Positions 54,986 through 64,000 of a stretch of 64,000 bases of DNA are shown piece by piece (positions within the stretch are counted from its first letter, which is position 1; each line of letters begins with the position of its first letter). The stretch comes from Avibacterium sp. 21-586 (GTDB lineage Bacteria; Pseudomonadota; Gammaproteobacteria; Enterobacterales; Pasteurellaceae): NCBI RefSeq assembly GCF_026226775.1, contig NZ_JAKKOD010000001.1:1-64000 (forward strand), read 5' to 3'. The notes below the pieces were generated by a model. It did no database searches, was not told the origin of the DNA, and saw only the letters and a list, made by a program, of their open reading frames with translations. The translations under genes and the position numbers were made by a program.

Positions 54986-55672
54986 ATGAAGAAAATTATT
55001 ACCGCACTTTCGTTCGCTGCGTTATCCGTCTATGCTGTGGCAAGTGATGCGCAAATTGAAGCGCAATTAAAAAAACTTGGCGTATCACAAATGGAAATTA
55101 AAGCCTCACCAATTAAAGGGATAAAAACCGTGGTCAGTGATGAAGGAATTTTCTATGCATCAGAAGACGGTAAATATGTGTTACAAGGGCAGTTATATGA
55201 GCTGACTGATAAAGGTGCGGTTGATTTGACGGGGAGATTTTTGCTAGATAAATTAAATAGTTATAAAAATGAAATGATAGTTTATCCCGCAAAAAATGAA
55301 AAGTATGTAGTTACTATATTTATGGATATTACTTGTCATTATTGCCACTTATTGCACGAGCAAATTAGCCAATATAATGATTTAGGTATTACTATTCGTT
55401 ATCTTGCTTTCCCACGTGGAGGGATAAATAATAATACTGCAAAACAAATGGAAGCCATTTGGCAGGCAAAAGATCCAGTACAAGCCTTAAATGAAGCTGA
55501 AAAAGGCAACTTGCCGAAGACGTTGAAAAATGCTGATATAGTGAAAAAACACTATGAATTAGGTGTACAATTTGGTGTGCGTGGCACACCGAGTATTGTT
55601 ACGCCTAAAGGCGAGCTTATTGGTGGTTATTTACCGCCAAAAGAATTATTACGGGCTTTGCAAGAAGAATAA
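54986..55672 (+). CDS. dsbC: thiol:disulfide isomerase DsbC
   Basis: A periplasmic disulfide isomerase. The ATG at 54986, after GGAAGGAAAA, gives 228 residues with a Sec signal (MKKIITALSFAALSVYAVA, cleavage about 19/20). An N-terminal dimerisation domain (about 20-80) precedes the thioredoxin domain with the active site CHYC (Cys117, Cys120) followed by His-Leu-Leu-His; E. coli has CGYC. The cis-proline loop RGTPSIV is near 198-204. recJ follows after 91 bp, as in E. coli. Confidence 0.95.
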   Translation: MKKIITALSFAALSVYAVASDAQIEAQLKKLGVSQMEIKASPIKGIKTVVSDEGIFYASEDGKYVLQGQLYELTDKGAVDLTGRFLLDKLNSYKNEMIVYPAKNEKYVVTIFMDITCHYCHLLHEQISQYNDLGITIRYLAFPRGGINNNTAKQMEAIWQAKDPVQALNEAEKGNLPKTLKNADIVKKHYELGVQFGVRGTPSIVTPKGELIGGYLPPKELLRALQEE

Positions 55673-55763
55673 GTGCGGTAGTTTTTTTAGATTTTTGTAG
55701 GGGCGAACCAATGTGTTCGCCCAAAAAATAGATAGAAATAAGCTAAGCATATAACTCGGATAT

Positions 55764-57485
55764 ATGAACAAAACAATTCAACGCCGCCCGATTACTACAG
55801 AACAGCCGATTAGCGATCACCCTTTGCTTGATCGCCTTTACCGTGCGCGTCAAATCAAAAATCCGCAACAATTAGACCGCACTTTGAAAGCGATGCTTTC
55901 GCCACACGCCTTATTTGGTATGGATAAGGCAGCGGAATTATTGGCACAAGCGCGTATGACGCAAAAAAATATGGTGATTGTCGGGGATTTTGATGCCGAT
56001 GGCGCAACCAGTACGGCATTAGCTGTGACGGCGTTGCGTCAGCTTGGTTTCCAACAGGTGGATTATCTTGTGCCAAACCGTTTTGAGCAAGGTTATGGCT
56101 TAAGTGTGGAAGTGGCAAAGCAGGCGCTAGAAAAAAATGTGGAAGTGCTAATCACGGTGGATAACGGGATTTCTTCCTTTGAAGGCGTGGCATTTTTGAA
56201 AGAGCAAGGCGTGCAAGTAGTGGTGACGGATCATCATTTACCTAGCGAAATTCTGCCTGAAGCTGATGCCATTGTGAATCCGAATTTAGCGCAATGTGAT
56301 TTCCCTTCTAAATCCTTAGCTGGCGTGGGCGTGGCGTTTTATGTGATGTTGGCGTTGCGTGCCAAATTACGCGAAAAAGGCTTATTTGATAGCAAAACCC
56401 AGCCTAATTTCACTGAATTGCTTGATTTAGTGGCACTTGGCACAATTGCTGATGTGGTTCCGCTTGATCAAAATAACCGCATTTTAGCTTATCAAGGTTT
56501 ACAGCGTATTCGTGCTGGGCGCTGTCGCTATGGAATTCAAGCCTTGGCGGAAGTGGCAAATCGCGATATGAGTCGTTTCAGTGCATCGGATTTAGGCTTT
56601 TCCATCGCACCACGTTTAAATGCTGCGGGGCGTTTGGATAATATGTCGGTTGGCGTGGAATTGTTATTGGCAGAAGATATGCCTACTGCGCGCGCTTTGG
56701 CGTTAGAGCTAGACGGCTTAAACCAAACACGCAAAGAAATTGAGCAAGGAATGAAATTAGAAGCGCTAGAAATTTGCCGAAAATTGACCGCACTTACCCC
56801 GCCATTACCCACAGGCATTGTGCTTTATCAAGCGGATTGGCACCAAGGCGTGCTGGGGATTTTAGCCTCAAGATTGAAAGATCAATTTCATCGCCCCGTG
56901 ATTGCCTTTGCGCAAGATCAAGCTGGTATTCTGAAAGGTTCGGCGCGTTCCATTGAAGGTTTGCATATTCGTGATGTGCTGGAACGCTTACATTCTCGTC
57001 ATCCAGAAATGATCCTAAAATTTGGTGGTCACGCAATGGCAGCAGGGCTAAGCATTCAAGAAAAAAAATTTAGCGATTTCCAACGGCTCTTTAATGAAGT
57101 CGTGACGGAATGTTTAGATGAGAAAGATCTGCAAGGCGTGGTCTGGACAGACGGCGAACTGAATACGCAATTTATGAATTTAGATACGGTAGAATTACTT
57201 AAACAAGCCGGCCCTTGGGGACAAGCCTTTCCTGAACCTGTGTTTGACGGCGAGTTTAAGCTGTTACAACAGCGTTTAGTGGGGGGAGTTCATCTTAAAA
57301 TGATGGTTGAACCGAAAAATGGTGGGCCATTACTCGATGCCATTGCGTTTAACGTGGACACCCGTTATTATCCTGACCTTTCGTTAAAAAAGGTGAAATT
57401 AGCGTATAAATTGGACGTAAATGAGTATCGCGGACAACGCAATATTCAATTGTTGGTGGATTATATTGAACCTTTGGCAGAGTAG
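55764..57485 (+). CDS. recJ: single-stranded-DNA-specific exonuclease RecJ
   Basis: RecJ degrades single-stranded DNA 5' to 3' in recombination and mismatch repair. The 573 residues (577 in E. coli) carry the DHH phosphoesterase motifs VIVGDFDADGATSTALAV (about 72-89), the VTDHHLP metal motif (about 152-158) and the C-terminal DHHA1 segment FGGHAMAAGLSIQ (about 419-431). The next gene starts 10 bp after its stop. Confidence 0.96.
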   Translation: MNKTIQRRPITTEQPISDHPLLDRLYRARQIKNPQQLDRTLKAMLSPHALFGMDKAAELLAQARMTQKNMVIVGDFDADGATSTALAVTALRQLGFQQVDYLVPNRFEQGYGLSVEVAKQALEKNVEVLITVDNGISSFEGVAFLKEQGVQVVVTDHHLPSEILPEADAIVNPNLAQCDFPSKSLAGVGVAFYVMLALRAKLREKGLFDSKTQPNFTELLDLVALGTIADVVPLDQNNRILAYQGLQRIRAGRCRYGIQALAEVANRDMSRFSASDLGFSIAPRLNAAGRLDNMSVGVELLLAEDMPTARALALELDGLNQTRKEIEQGMKLEALEICRKLTALTPPLPTGIVLYQADWHQGVLGILASRLKDQFHRPVIAFAQDQAGILKGSARSIEGLHIRDVLERLHSRHPEMILKFGGHAMAAGLSIQEKKFSDFQRLFNEVVTECLDEKDLQGVVWTDGELNTQFMNLDTVELLKQAGPWGQAFPEPVFDGEFKLLQQRLVGGVHLKMMVEPKNGGPLLDAIAFNVDTRYYPDLSLKKVKLAYKLDVNEYRGQRNIQLLVDYIEPLAE

Positions 57486-57495
57486 CAGTAATCTG

Positions 57496-58164
57496 ATGTG
57501 GCGATTAATTTTCTTTATCATACAGCTTGGCTTTTTGGGTATGCAAACGGCAAGAGCAGAAGGAGATGTAGCTCCCACTTTACAAATTAATCAATTTGAA
57601 GATGGACGAGATTATTTTTCTTATGAAGAGCCCTTAGCTATTCCTACTCGTGCTGATCACAAAATCTTGTTGCAGTTTTTCTTTGATTACGATTGCCGAG
57701 TTTGTTCTGTGGCACAGGATATTCTTAATTTATATAGCCAAATTAGTCGTGATAACGTTGTTTTAATTGAAACGCCAGTGGCTACCACAAGAGCGAATTT
57801 AACCGCCAATATTTTTTATACGCTGAAAGCAATGAATGCGGAAAATGTGTCGGATTTACTGTTGTTTGAAAGCTCAGAAAAACATCGTTATACCCAATTA
57901 TCTCGTTTTTCCAATTTGTTAAAATGGCTGCAAGAGCAAAAAATTGATACGGAGCAATTTCGCAAATTATATCATTCAGCAGGCGTGCGTTTACAGGTGC
58001 GAGATGCCATTCAACTTACCGAAGATTATGGCGTGTTTACCTATCCTTATTTAATTGTGGAAGGAAAATATGTGCTAACTGCAAGCACGCTTTACAATGA
58101 TGATTACAGCTTTGCGGTGCTAGATTTTTTAATTAACAAAATATTACAAGAGAAAAAACAATGA
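57496..58164 (+). CDS. periplasmic DsbA-like thioredoxin-fold protein
   Basis: The ATG at 57496 gives 222 residues with a Sec signal ([21 protein letters not shown], cleavage about 21/22). The mature part has a thioredoxin-like strand-CxxC motif, [15 protein letters not shown] with CRVC at 67-70, and a probable cis-proline in [12 protein letters not shown] near 184-195. It looks like a DsbA-family oxidoreductase but the CRVC site is unusual and I do not know its substrates. It lies between recJ and mtnN and overlaps mtnN by 4 bp (ATGA). The frame opens earlier inside recJ, without conserved sequence. Confidence 0.8.
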   Translation: MWRLIFFIIQLGFLGMQTARAEGDVAPTLQINQFEDGRDYFSYEEPLAIPTRADHKILLQFFFDYDCRVCSVAQDILNLYSQISRDNVVLIETPVATTRANLTANIFYTLKAMNAENVSDLLLFESSEKHRYTQLSRFSNLLKWLQEQKIDTEQFRKLYHSAGVRLQVRDAIQLTEDYGVFTYPYLIVEGKYVLTASTLYNDDYSFAVLDFLINKILQEKKQ

Positions 58165-58853
58165 AAATCGGAATTGTAGGTGCAATGGCACAAGAGGTGG
58201 CTTATTTGTCTGAAAGAATGGAAAATAAAACTACCACGCAAATTGGTGGTGCGACCATTTACCAAGGCACGATTAATGGTAAAAATATAGCCTTATTACA
58301 ATCGGGTATTGGTAAAGTGGCTGCAGCAATGGGAACAACGGTGCTATTACAGCTGGCAAAACCTGATGTGATTATTAACACCGGCTCGGCAGGCGGCGTG
58401 GCGCAAGGGCTAAAAGTTGGCGATGTGGTGATTTCAACTCAAACCGCTCATCACGATGCAGATGTTACCGCATTCGGCTATGAAAAAGGTCAGCTACCAA
58501 ATTGCCCTGCACGTTTTCATTCTGACGAAAATCTCACCGCACTTGCGCAAAGCGTGGCTACTGCCCAAGGGCAAAAAGTACATAAAGGCTTAATTTGTTC
58601 GGGCGATAGTTTTATCCACGGTGGTGAACCCTTAGCACAAATTAAACAAGATTTTACTGATGTAACTGCGGTAGAAATGGAAGCCGCTGCCATTGCCCAA
58701 GTGTGCCACGCTTTCAATGTGCCTTTTGTCGTGGTACGCGCAATTTCTGATAGCGGCGATGGCGAAGCCAGTATGTCCTTTGAGGAATTTCTCCCCTTTG
58801 CCGCTAAACAATCCTCCTCAATGGTCTTAGCAATGATTGATGCGTTGTCATAA
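58161..58853 (+). CDS. mtnN: 5'-methylthioadenosine/S-adenosylhomocysteine nucleosidase
   Basis: MtnN (Pfs) cleaves methylthioadenosine and S-adenosylhomocysteine and so removes SAM by-products and supplies the autoinducer-2 precursor. The 230 residues (232 in E. coli) include [17 protein letters not shown] (about 47-63), NTGSAGGV (about 73-80), [12 protein letters not shown] (about 172-183) and the catalytic Asp in [10 protein letters not shown] (about 192-201). The ATG overlaps the preceding stop (ATGA), so translation is coupled. Confidence 0.96.
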   Translation: MKIGIVGAMAQEVAYLSERMENKTTTQIGGATIYQGTINGKNIALLQSGIGKVAAAMGTTVLLQLAKPDVIINTGSAGGVAQGLKVGDVVISTQTAHHDADVTAFGYEKGQLPNCPARFHSDENLTALAQSVATAQGQKVHKGLICSGDSFIHGGEPLAQIKQDFTDVTAVEMEAAAIAQVCHAFNVPFVVVRAISDSGDGEASMSFEEFLPFAAKQSSSMVLAMIDALS

Positions 58854-58892
58854 TTTAAGCCATAATAGATAGAAATAAGTAATAGCAAGAAG

Positions 58893-58925
58893 CCTTAGTA
58901 TTTTTATATGCTAAGGTTTTTTTAA
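58893..58925 (+). terminator. terminator of mtnN
   Basis: CCTTAGTAT and ATGCTAAGG form the stem and seven T follow. It lies between mtnN and the convergent uhpC, whose stop is inside the T-run. Confidence 0.85.
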
Positions 58926-60196
58926 TTTTGTGCTTTTAAAAATGGCAATAGCAATAAGGCGATAAGAAAGGCACAGCAAGAAATCACCACAAAAAAACCA
59001 TTCCAATGGAAATACTGCATTACTACCGCAAGCGGATAGCCTGATAACGCTGCGCCTAAATAAGCAAATAGGCCGATAAATCCTGTGGCTGCACCGGGGG
59101 ATTTTTTATGTGAACATTCAGCCGCTGCCATTCCGATGAGCATTTGTGGGCCAAATACAAAAAATCCAATAGAAAAAAGCACCGCACTTTGTAAAATAAA
59201 GATTTCTTGCACCATTAACCATAATGCCAAAATGGAAAAGAAAATACCAATGGCAAATAATAATGCCATTGGACCACGGTTACTGGAAAATAATTTATCC
59301 GATCCCCAACCGGCAACTAATGACCCTAAAATACCACCAATTTCAAATAAAGAAATGGCACTATTAGCAGACACCAAATCGTAATGATATTTTTCGGTTA
59401 AATAAATATTTCCCCAGTCATTAATTGCGGTTCTTACAATATAAACAAGGGTATAACTTAGCGCCAAAAGCCAAATATATTTATTTAGGAAAACATAGCG
59501 ATATAATATTTGTTGCCAAGAAAGATCTTTTCCTTCTTGCTCTTGAATTAATTCTAATTTATCTTTACGCCATTGCCCAATGCTCGGTAAACCAAGAGAT
59601 TCTGGAGTGCCTCGTAAACGTAGGGCAAGGAATAAGGCGATAAAAATAGTGATGATTCCTGCAATAATAAAGCCATAACGCCAGCTATAATGCAAGGTTA
59701 CATAACCGATAATGAGTGGAATTAATGCTCCGCCCACGTTGTGAGCCGTATTCCACACCGACCACCAAGCACCTCGCTCTGTGCGTGAATACCAAGTGGT
59801 GAGCAATTTAGAACAAGCAGGCCAGCCCCAACCTTGAAACCACGCATTGAGAATCCATAAACTCATAAAAACCAATAATGAACTTGATAACCCAAAGAAA
59901 ATATTGATGATGCCACTAAAAAATAAGCCAATCGCCATAAAATAGCGAGGGTTACTACGGTCAGAAAATATCCCAGATAAAAATTTAGAAATGCCGTAAG
60001 TAATATAAAAGGCTGTAGTCATCATTCCAATATCATTTTTATCAATACCTAAATCAGAAATTAATGCAGGGACGGCATAATTAAAACTTTTTCGTGTAAA
60101 ATAAAAGCCAGCATAGCCAATATACATCGCAAACATTAAGTGAATGCGCCAATATTGATAACGTTGATTGATTTGTTGTTGTGTTTCTGTACTCAT
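58922..60196 (-). CDS. uhpC: hexose-phosphate sensor/regulator UhpC
   Basis: UhpC is an inner-membrane MFS protein, related to the transporter, that senses external glucose-6-phosphate and activates UhpB. The 424-residue product has about 12 helices and the organophosphate:Pi antiporter hallmarks FTRKSFNYAVPAL (about 33-45) and TEKGAWWSVWNTAHNVGG-type ERGAWWSVWNTAHNVGG (about 139-155). Its ATG overlaps the uhpB stop by one base (TAATG on the minus strand). As the last gene of uhpABC it converges on mtnN. Confidence 0.92.
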   Translation of the reverse strand: MSTETQQQINQRYQYWRIHLMFAMYIGYAGFYFTRKSFNYAVPALISDLGIDKNDIGMMTTAFYITYGISKFLSGIFSDRSNPRYFMAIGLFFSGIINIFFGLSSSLLVFMSLWILNAWFQGWGWPACSKLLTTWYSRTERGAWWSVWNTAHNVGGALIPLIIGYVTLHYSWRYGFIIAGIITIFIALFLALRLRGTPESLGLPSIGQWRKDKLELIQEQEGKDLSWQQILYRYVFLNKYIWLLALSYTLVYIVRTAINDWGNIYLTEKYHYDLVSANSAISLFEIGGILGSLVAGWGSDKLFSSNRGPMALLFAIGIFFSILALWLMVQEIFILQSAVLFSIGFFVFGPQMLIGMAAAECSHKKSPGAATGFIGLFAYLGAALSGYPLAVVMQYFHWNGFFVVISCCAFLIALLLLPFLKAQN

Positions 60197-61704
60197 TAAT
60201 TAATCCAAGGTAATTCTACAAAAATACTTGTGCCACTGTGTTGTTTTGTCCATTTTACAGAATGAATATCAAATTTTCCGCCTAACATTGCAACACGTTC
60301 TTTCATTCCTTTTATGCCTAAACCCGTATGATTGAGTTTAGATAGATCAAAACCAATGCCATTGTCTTGAATATGTAACGTGATTTTGTCATCAATGTTC
60401 AAATAAATATTGACTTCTGTTGCACCAGAATATTTCTTTATATTATTTAATGCCTCTTGGCATAGGCGATATAAGGTAATTTCAAGTAAATGAGAAAGCA
60501 CCCTATTTTGAGGGTTGTTACAATGTAAATAAATTTGTGTATTTTGACTCGAAAAATCTAATTCAATAAAAAGATTTTGTAGTGCTTCTTGTAAGTTAAG
60601 ATCATCTAAAATACGCGGTCGGATTTTATTAATTAATCCTTTAATAGTATCGTAAATATTTAGAGATAATTGCTCAATAATTTGTGAGAGTTTTTCATAT
60701 TCTGGTGTTTTTCCAATCCGTTTTAAAATGCTTGCTTGCGTTCTAATTGCGGTGATATTTTGTCCAATTTCATCGTGTAATTCTCTTGAAATTTCTTTTC
60801 TAATTTCTTCTTCACGATGAATTAATTGTTGGGTTAAATATTGGTTTCTTTTTAATTCTTGGCTTAAATATTGATTTAAATCTCGTTGATGTTGAATCCC
60901 TAGGCCAAGGAAAATTCCTGTAATGGTTTGTGCGGAAAGCGTGAGTAATAAATCCGTTAATTCTAAGTTAGAAAAATGATGCGTGGTGCTAATCAGAGCC
61001 AAACTGTTTAATAATATCCCGAGTAGCGCTCCTTGCCAGCCATAACGAAAAGCAAGCAAGATAATCGGAATGGATAAGAAAAATAGCGAAAAACGATTAA
61101 AAGATTCAGGCAAATCTGTCTGAATATAAATGTTTAAGATAAAGAGTAAAAGATAAATAATGATAGGCTTAAATCTTAAGCTAATTGGTTTTCTAATCAG
61201 GCTAGAAGTTAGCGGCAGCCATTTTATTTCAAAAAGGAAATAATAAATTAAATAACAAATAGGAATAATTAGCACTGCACTTGAGAAACTGACCAAAAAG
61301 GTAAAATAAAAACTTTCAGTGCGAATAAAATAAAGTGCATTAATTAGGCTGAGTAATGTAATTAATAAACCTTGTAACAATAAGCAGCGTAATTGACTGC
61401 CCAAATAGTATTTTTTAAAGATAAGCAATAGTGGAATGTTTAGCAACCCAAGTAAAATAATAGAGAGCGTATTATTTTCAGGGAATGCAATATAGAGTAA
61501 GAGTAAAATACTATACTCAGCCAGGTAAATGGCAGTCCAATATTTTATCTTTGTGTGAATGAGTATACCAACGCGTAAGGCAAAAGGAAAAAATAAAAAA
61601 GAGAGCACGGGTTCTTCTAATAAATAATTAGAAATAATCCATAAACAAAGATAGGCGGGCGCAACAAAAAACCAGCTATAAATAAAAAAGAAAATTGCGT
61701 TCAT
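60196..61704 (-). CDS. uhpB: sensor histidine kinase UhpB
   Basis: UhpB is the membrane kinase that, with UhpC, controls phosphorylation of UhpA. I start it at the ATG at 61704, one base after the uhpA stop, giving 502 residues (500 in E. coli). The TTG-initiated extension to 61740 would overlap uhpA and is not conserved. About eight N-terminal helices (to about 280) form the MASE1-like sensor part. The phospho-accepting His is in ISRELHDEIGQN (about 300-310) and the HATPase in QDNGIGFD and GLGIKGMKERV near the end. Confidence 0.93.
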   Translation of the reverse strand: MNAIFFFIYSWFFVAPAYLCLWIISNYLLEEPVLSFLFFPFALRVGILIHTKIKYWTAIYLAEYSILLLLYIAFPENNTLSIILLGLLNIPLLLIFKKYYLGSQLRCLLLQGLLITLLSLINALYFIRTESFYFTFLVSFSSAVLIIPICYLIYYFLFEIKWLPLTSSLIRKPISLRFKPIIIYLLLFILNIYIQTDLPESFNRFSLFFLSIPIILLAFRYGWQGALLGILLNSLALISTTHHFSNLELTDLLLTLSAQTITGIFLGLGIQHQRDLNQYLSQELKRNQYLTQQLIHREEEIRKEISRELHDEIGQNITAIRTQASILKRIGKTPEYEKLSQIIEQLSLNIYDTIKGLINKIRPRILDDLNLQEALQNLFIELDFSSQNTQIYLHCNNPQNRVLSHLLEITLYRLCQEALNNIKKYSGATEVNIYLNIDDKITLHIQDNGIGFDLSKLNHTGLGIKGMKERVAMLGGKFDIHSVKWTKQHSGTSIFVELPWIN

Positions 61705-61705
61705 T

Positions 61706-62308
61706 TTATACTTTACTATGGAATAACTTTGCCAGTTCAACGTTATTCTTCACATTTAATTTGCTCATTGCATTGGCACGGTGAACGTGGATAGTTTTAA
61801 TACTCAATGATAACTCTGCTGCAATTTCTTTTACCGTTAGTCCTTTAGCGAGTAATTCACACACTTCTTGTTCACGTTTTGTGAGTTGAGCGAGAGTATT
61901 TTTTATTGGCGTATTGACTAATTTTAAGGTGAGTTCTGGCATCAGATAAACGCCACCAGTATAAACCGTTCTGACCGCTTGAATTAATTCATCAGGGCTA
62001 CAACGTTTGCTTAAATAGCCTTTTGCGCCCAATTCAAGGGCTTTTTTCACCATAAATTCAGAATCGTTTACGCTTAGCATTATGCAATGAATGCCTTGCG
62101 GAATATCGGGTAATAATTCCAAACCGCCTTCATCGGGCATAGAAATATCCATAATGCAAACATCAGGTTTTAGGCGTGGCAAATTTTGACGAGTTTCTTT
62201 AGCTGAACCAAATTCGCCTACGATCCGCATATCTGGCTCTAAAGAAAGTAGTTGGGAGAAGCCCGAACGCACCACAAGATGATCATCAACTAATACGATA
62301 TTAATCAT
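61706..62308 (-). CDS. uhpA: response regulator UhpA
   Basis: UhpA, when phosphorylated, activates uhpT. The ATG at 62308, after AGGATAAAA, gives 200 residues starting [20 protein letters not shown], like E. coli UhpA (196). The receiver domain has Asp8/Asp9, the phosphorylated Asp54 (MDISMPD) and Lys near 105; the C-terminal LuxR-type helix-turn-helix includes [20 protein letters not shown] (about 143-162). It is read in the same direction as uhpT and comes 140 bp after it. Confidence 0.94.
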   Translation of the reverse strand: MINIVLVDDHLVVRSGFSQLLSLEPDMRIVGEFGSAKETRQNLPRLKPDVCIMDISMPDEGGLELLPDIPQGIHCIMLSVNDSEFMVKKALELGAKGYLSKRCSPDELIQAVRTVYTGGVYLMPELTLKLVNTPIKNTLAQLTKREQEVCELLAKGLTVKEIAAELSLSIKTIHVHRANAMSKLNVKNNVELAKLFHSKV

Positions 62309-62361
62309 TTTTATCCTAGCCATAAGGTATTAAGCAAAGTGGGAGAGCATTGTACCCGAAT

Positions 62362-62396
62362 AAAAAAATTATGCAGTGAAAATCTCACTGCATAAT
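62362..62396 (-). terminator. terminator between uhpT and uhpA
   Basis: ATTATGCAGTGA (62368-62379), loop AAATC, TCACTGCATAAT (62385-62396): a perfect 12-bp stem followed on the minus strand by seven T. It ends uhpT transcripts before uhpABC. A TACAAT just downstream on the minus strand (about 62350) could be the uhpA -10. Confidence 0.92.
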
Positions 62397-62448
62397 GGTA
62401 AAGAATATTAAAAATAAAGTGCGGTGCAAAATTATTGCGTTTTTGCAA

Positions 62449-63825
62449 TTATTGTGCTTTTTTTAGGCGGCGAATTTTCTTCTCTTCAGCAATCGCCACG
62501 AAAGCAAGCAACACCATACACACAATCGCAGAAGTATTTAACGCGGCAAATGTTCCTGCCCAGCCGGTTAAGCCGAAAATTGGTGTGCCATCTGCAATCA
62601 TTCCTAAGCCTAATTTTGCAAAGCTATCACCAATTAAGTAAGCAAATGTGCCTTTCACACCGTCAGCAACGGCAATCGCCTTTTTTGGTACGAAACCGAC
62701 TGCCGCAACGCCGATTAATAATTGTGGCCCGAATACCAAGAATCCTAGTACGAATAATGAAATTAAATACATATATTCGTTGGTAGCAAATTGATAAAAC
62801 TCAAGAGTGAACACGATTAAGATTAAGGCAACACAAGCGGTTAAACCACGTCTGCCGTTGGCTAAATCAGATAAGAAGCCCCACAAGAAGGTACCAACTA
62901 ATGCACCTACTTCAAAGAGGGCAAAGCCAGAAATCGCAGCATCTTTTGAGAACCCAAGTTCTTGGTAAGCATAAACTGGCGACCACTGATCGATCCCGAT
63001 TCGCACGATATAAAGGAAAATATTGGCAAAGCAAAGTAACCAAATCACTTTATTTTTCAAAATATAACGCACGAAAATTTGCCATTTAGTGAGCTGATTT
63101 TCTTCTGCATCACGATCTTCTTCACTGATTTCTTCACCAAATAATTCCTCCGCTGAGCCAAGCCCATAAGCTTCTGGGGAATCTGAACCATAGCGTAATC
63201 CCACAAATCCTACAATTAACGCGATGATAGAAGGGAAGATGAACATTCCGATAACGTGTCCGTCAAATAACACGTTTGCACCGAATAAGGCGACCCCCGC
63301 AGCGGCTGCACCGCCGACGTTGTGCGATAAATTCCAGAAGCCAAGGAATGAACCACGTTTTTTGCGTGGTGTCCATTTAGTAATGGTGGAATAGCTTGAT
63401 GAACCGCCAGTACTTTGGAAAAAACCACTGAGTGCATAAAAAGCAATCATTAAAAATAGCGCCACACTGCCTCCACCCATACTGGCACTGAAACCAAGCA
63501 TACAAAGCGCGGAAAGGATCAGCATAAACGGCACGAATTGTTTGGTGTTTTTTCCATCAGCATAGTAGGATACGAGCGTTTTACCAATCCCGTAAGCTAC
63601 AGAAAAGCCAAGACCGATCATTCCCAGCTGGGTTTTGGTTAGCCCATAGGTTTCGATCATATCATTTTGCGCAACGTTAAAATTCTTACGAATTAAATAC
63701 ATCGCCATATAACCGATAAACACCACCAAATAAGATTGCATAAAGGGTTTAAACCACATTTTGCGTCTTTCTTCCACAGGAAGATTTAGCACAGGTTTAC
63801 GTACCTGTTGTAAAAATTTGAACAT
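62449..63825 (-). CDS. uhpT: hexose-6-phosphate:phosphate antiporter UhpT
   Basis: UhpT imports glucose-6-phosphate and other hexose phosphates in exchange for phosphate; it is also the route for fosfomycin. The 458-residue product has 12 helices and very close similarity to E. coli UhpT (463) across [55 protein letters not shown] and [20 protein letters not shown]. The substrate-binding arginines fall in the expected segments. A CRP-type site lies about 125 bp upstream, as expected of a catabolite-controlled gene. Confidence 0.96.
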   Translation of the reverse strand: MFKFLQQVRKPVLNLPVEERRKMWFKPFMQSYLVVFIGYMAMYLIRKNFNVAQNDMIETYGLTKTQLGMIGLGFSVAYGIGKTLVSYYADGKNTKQFVPFMLILSALCMLGFSASMGGGSVALFLMIAFYALSGFFQSTGGSSSYSTITKWTPRKKRGSFLGFWNLSHNVGGAAAAGVALFGANVLFDGHVIGMFIFPSIIALIVGFVGLRYGSDSPEAYGLGSAEELFGEEISEEDRDAEENQLTKWQIFVRYILKNKVIWLLCFANIFLYIVRIGIDQWSPVYAYQELGFSKDAAISGFALFEVGALVGTFLWGFLSDLANGRRGLTACVALILIVFTLEFYQFATNEYMYLISLFVLGFLVFGPQLLIGVAAVGFVPKKAIAVADGVKGTFAYLIGDSFAKLGLGMIADGTPIFGLTGWAGTFAALNTSAIVCMVLLAFVAIAEEKKIRRLKKAQ

Positions 63826-63948
63826 AATTTCCTCAATTAAAAAATGAAAGTGCGGTCAAATTTTAATGAGATTTTGCTCTTCTGCCTTGAGATGAGCACT
63901 TAGATGATTTAGGAAAATTTCCTAGTTTTGCAGGATTTTGGGAATTTT

Positions 63949-63964
63949 TGTGAGATAGATCACA
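63949..63964. promoter_or_regulatory. CRP site upstream of uhpT
   Basis: TGTGAGATAGATCACA is TGTGA-N6-TCACA, with TTT and TT flanks, an excellent CRP box. It lies about 125 bp before the uhpT start, read leftwards; the gene to the right is outside the window and may share it. Confidence 0.82.
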
Positions 63965-64000
63965 TTCTTGGCTAAGCGTTATGCAATGATTTAGTGCCTA

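Overview
The window is a chromosomal segment of a member of the Pasteurellaceae that uses the Haemophilus-influenzae-type DNA uptake signal (AAGTGCGGT and its complement recur throughout, often as inverted pairs between genes). Gene families, gene order (rsuA-bcr, metY-rimP-nusA-infB-rbfA-truB, cmk-rpsA-ihfB-lapA-lapB-pyrF-yciH, ribH-nusB-thiL-pgpA, dsbC-recJ, rnb/fabI) and a tmRNA tag reading ANDEQYALAA all fit this family. I cannot fix genus or species from sequence alone.

Layout. 1-2.8 kb: apt and dnaX, the latter with an A10 slippery tract for the short gamma subunit. 2.8-5.9 kb: the only clearly mobile region, with a deleted, decayed IS150-group element, the tmRNA gene ssrA, a decayed 3' end of what looks like a Slam (DUF560) outer-membrane gene, and one intact IS150-group element. 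6-15.3 kb: a cold-shock gene, tldD, rng, cmoB, maeB, rsuA and bcr. 15.3-19 kb: a CueR-like regulator, a short RIC/YtfE iron-cluster repair protein with an FNR-like site upstream, and a CRP-linked pair of gluconate 5-dehydrogenase and an MHS-type transporter. 19.4-21.6 kb: an alanine/sodium symporter and a kinase-like protein. 21.7-27.9 kb: the initiator tRNA and the rimP-nusA-infB-rbfA-truB translation cluster. 28-34.5 kb: yjdM, a ytfJ-like gene, cmk, rpsA, ihfB, lapAB, pyrF, yciH. 34.5-39.4 kb: prfC, purC with a PurR-type operator, an unrecognised membrane protein, a TyrP-type transporter. 39.6-43.6 kb: ribH-nusB-thiL-pgpA, a RhtB exporter and dapB. 43.6-48.4 kb: a repeat-rich gap, the ferredoxin yfaE convergent with nrdA-nrdB, which carry paired NrdR-type boxes. 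48.4-54.8 kb: rnb, fabI, ybgI, lysS, prfB (with the +1 frameshift). 54.9-58.9 kb: dsbC, recJ, a second periplasmic thioredoxin-fold protein and mtnN. 58.9-64 kb: a complete hexose-phosphate uptake system, in the order uhpT-uhpA-uhpB-uhpC.

Most of the window is conserved housekeeping DNA for translation, nucleotide metabolism and cell-envelope maintenance. I see no rRNA, CRISPR array, prophage or restriction system, and no convincing new multi-gene system. The points most worth a second look are the recoding sites (dnaX, prfB, IS transposase), the IS/ssrA/Slam-remnant region, the RIC protein without its N-terminal domain, the structured repeat between dapB and yfaE, and the altered uhp gene order with a terminator inside it.
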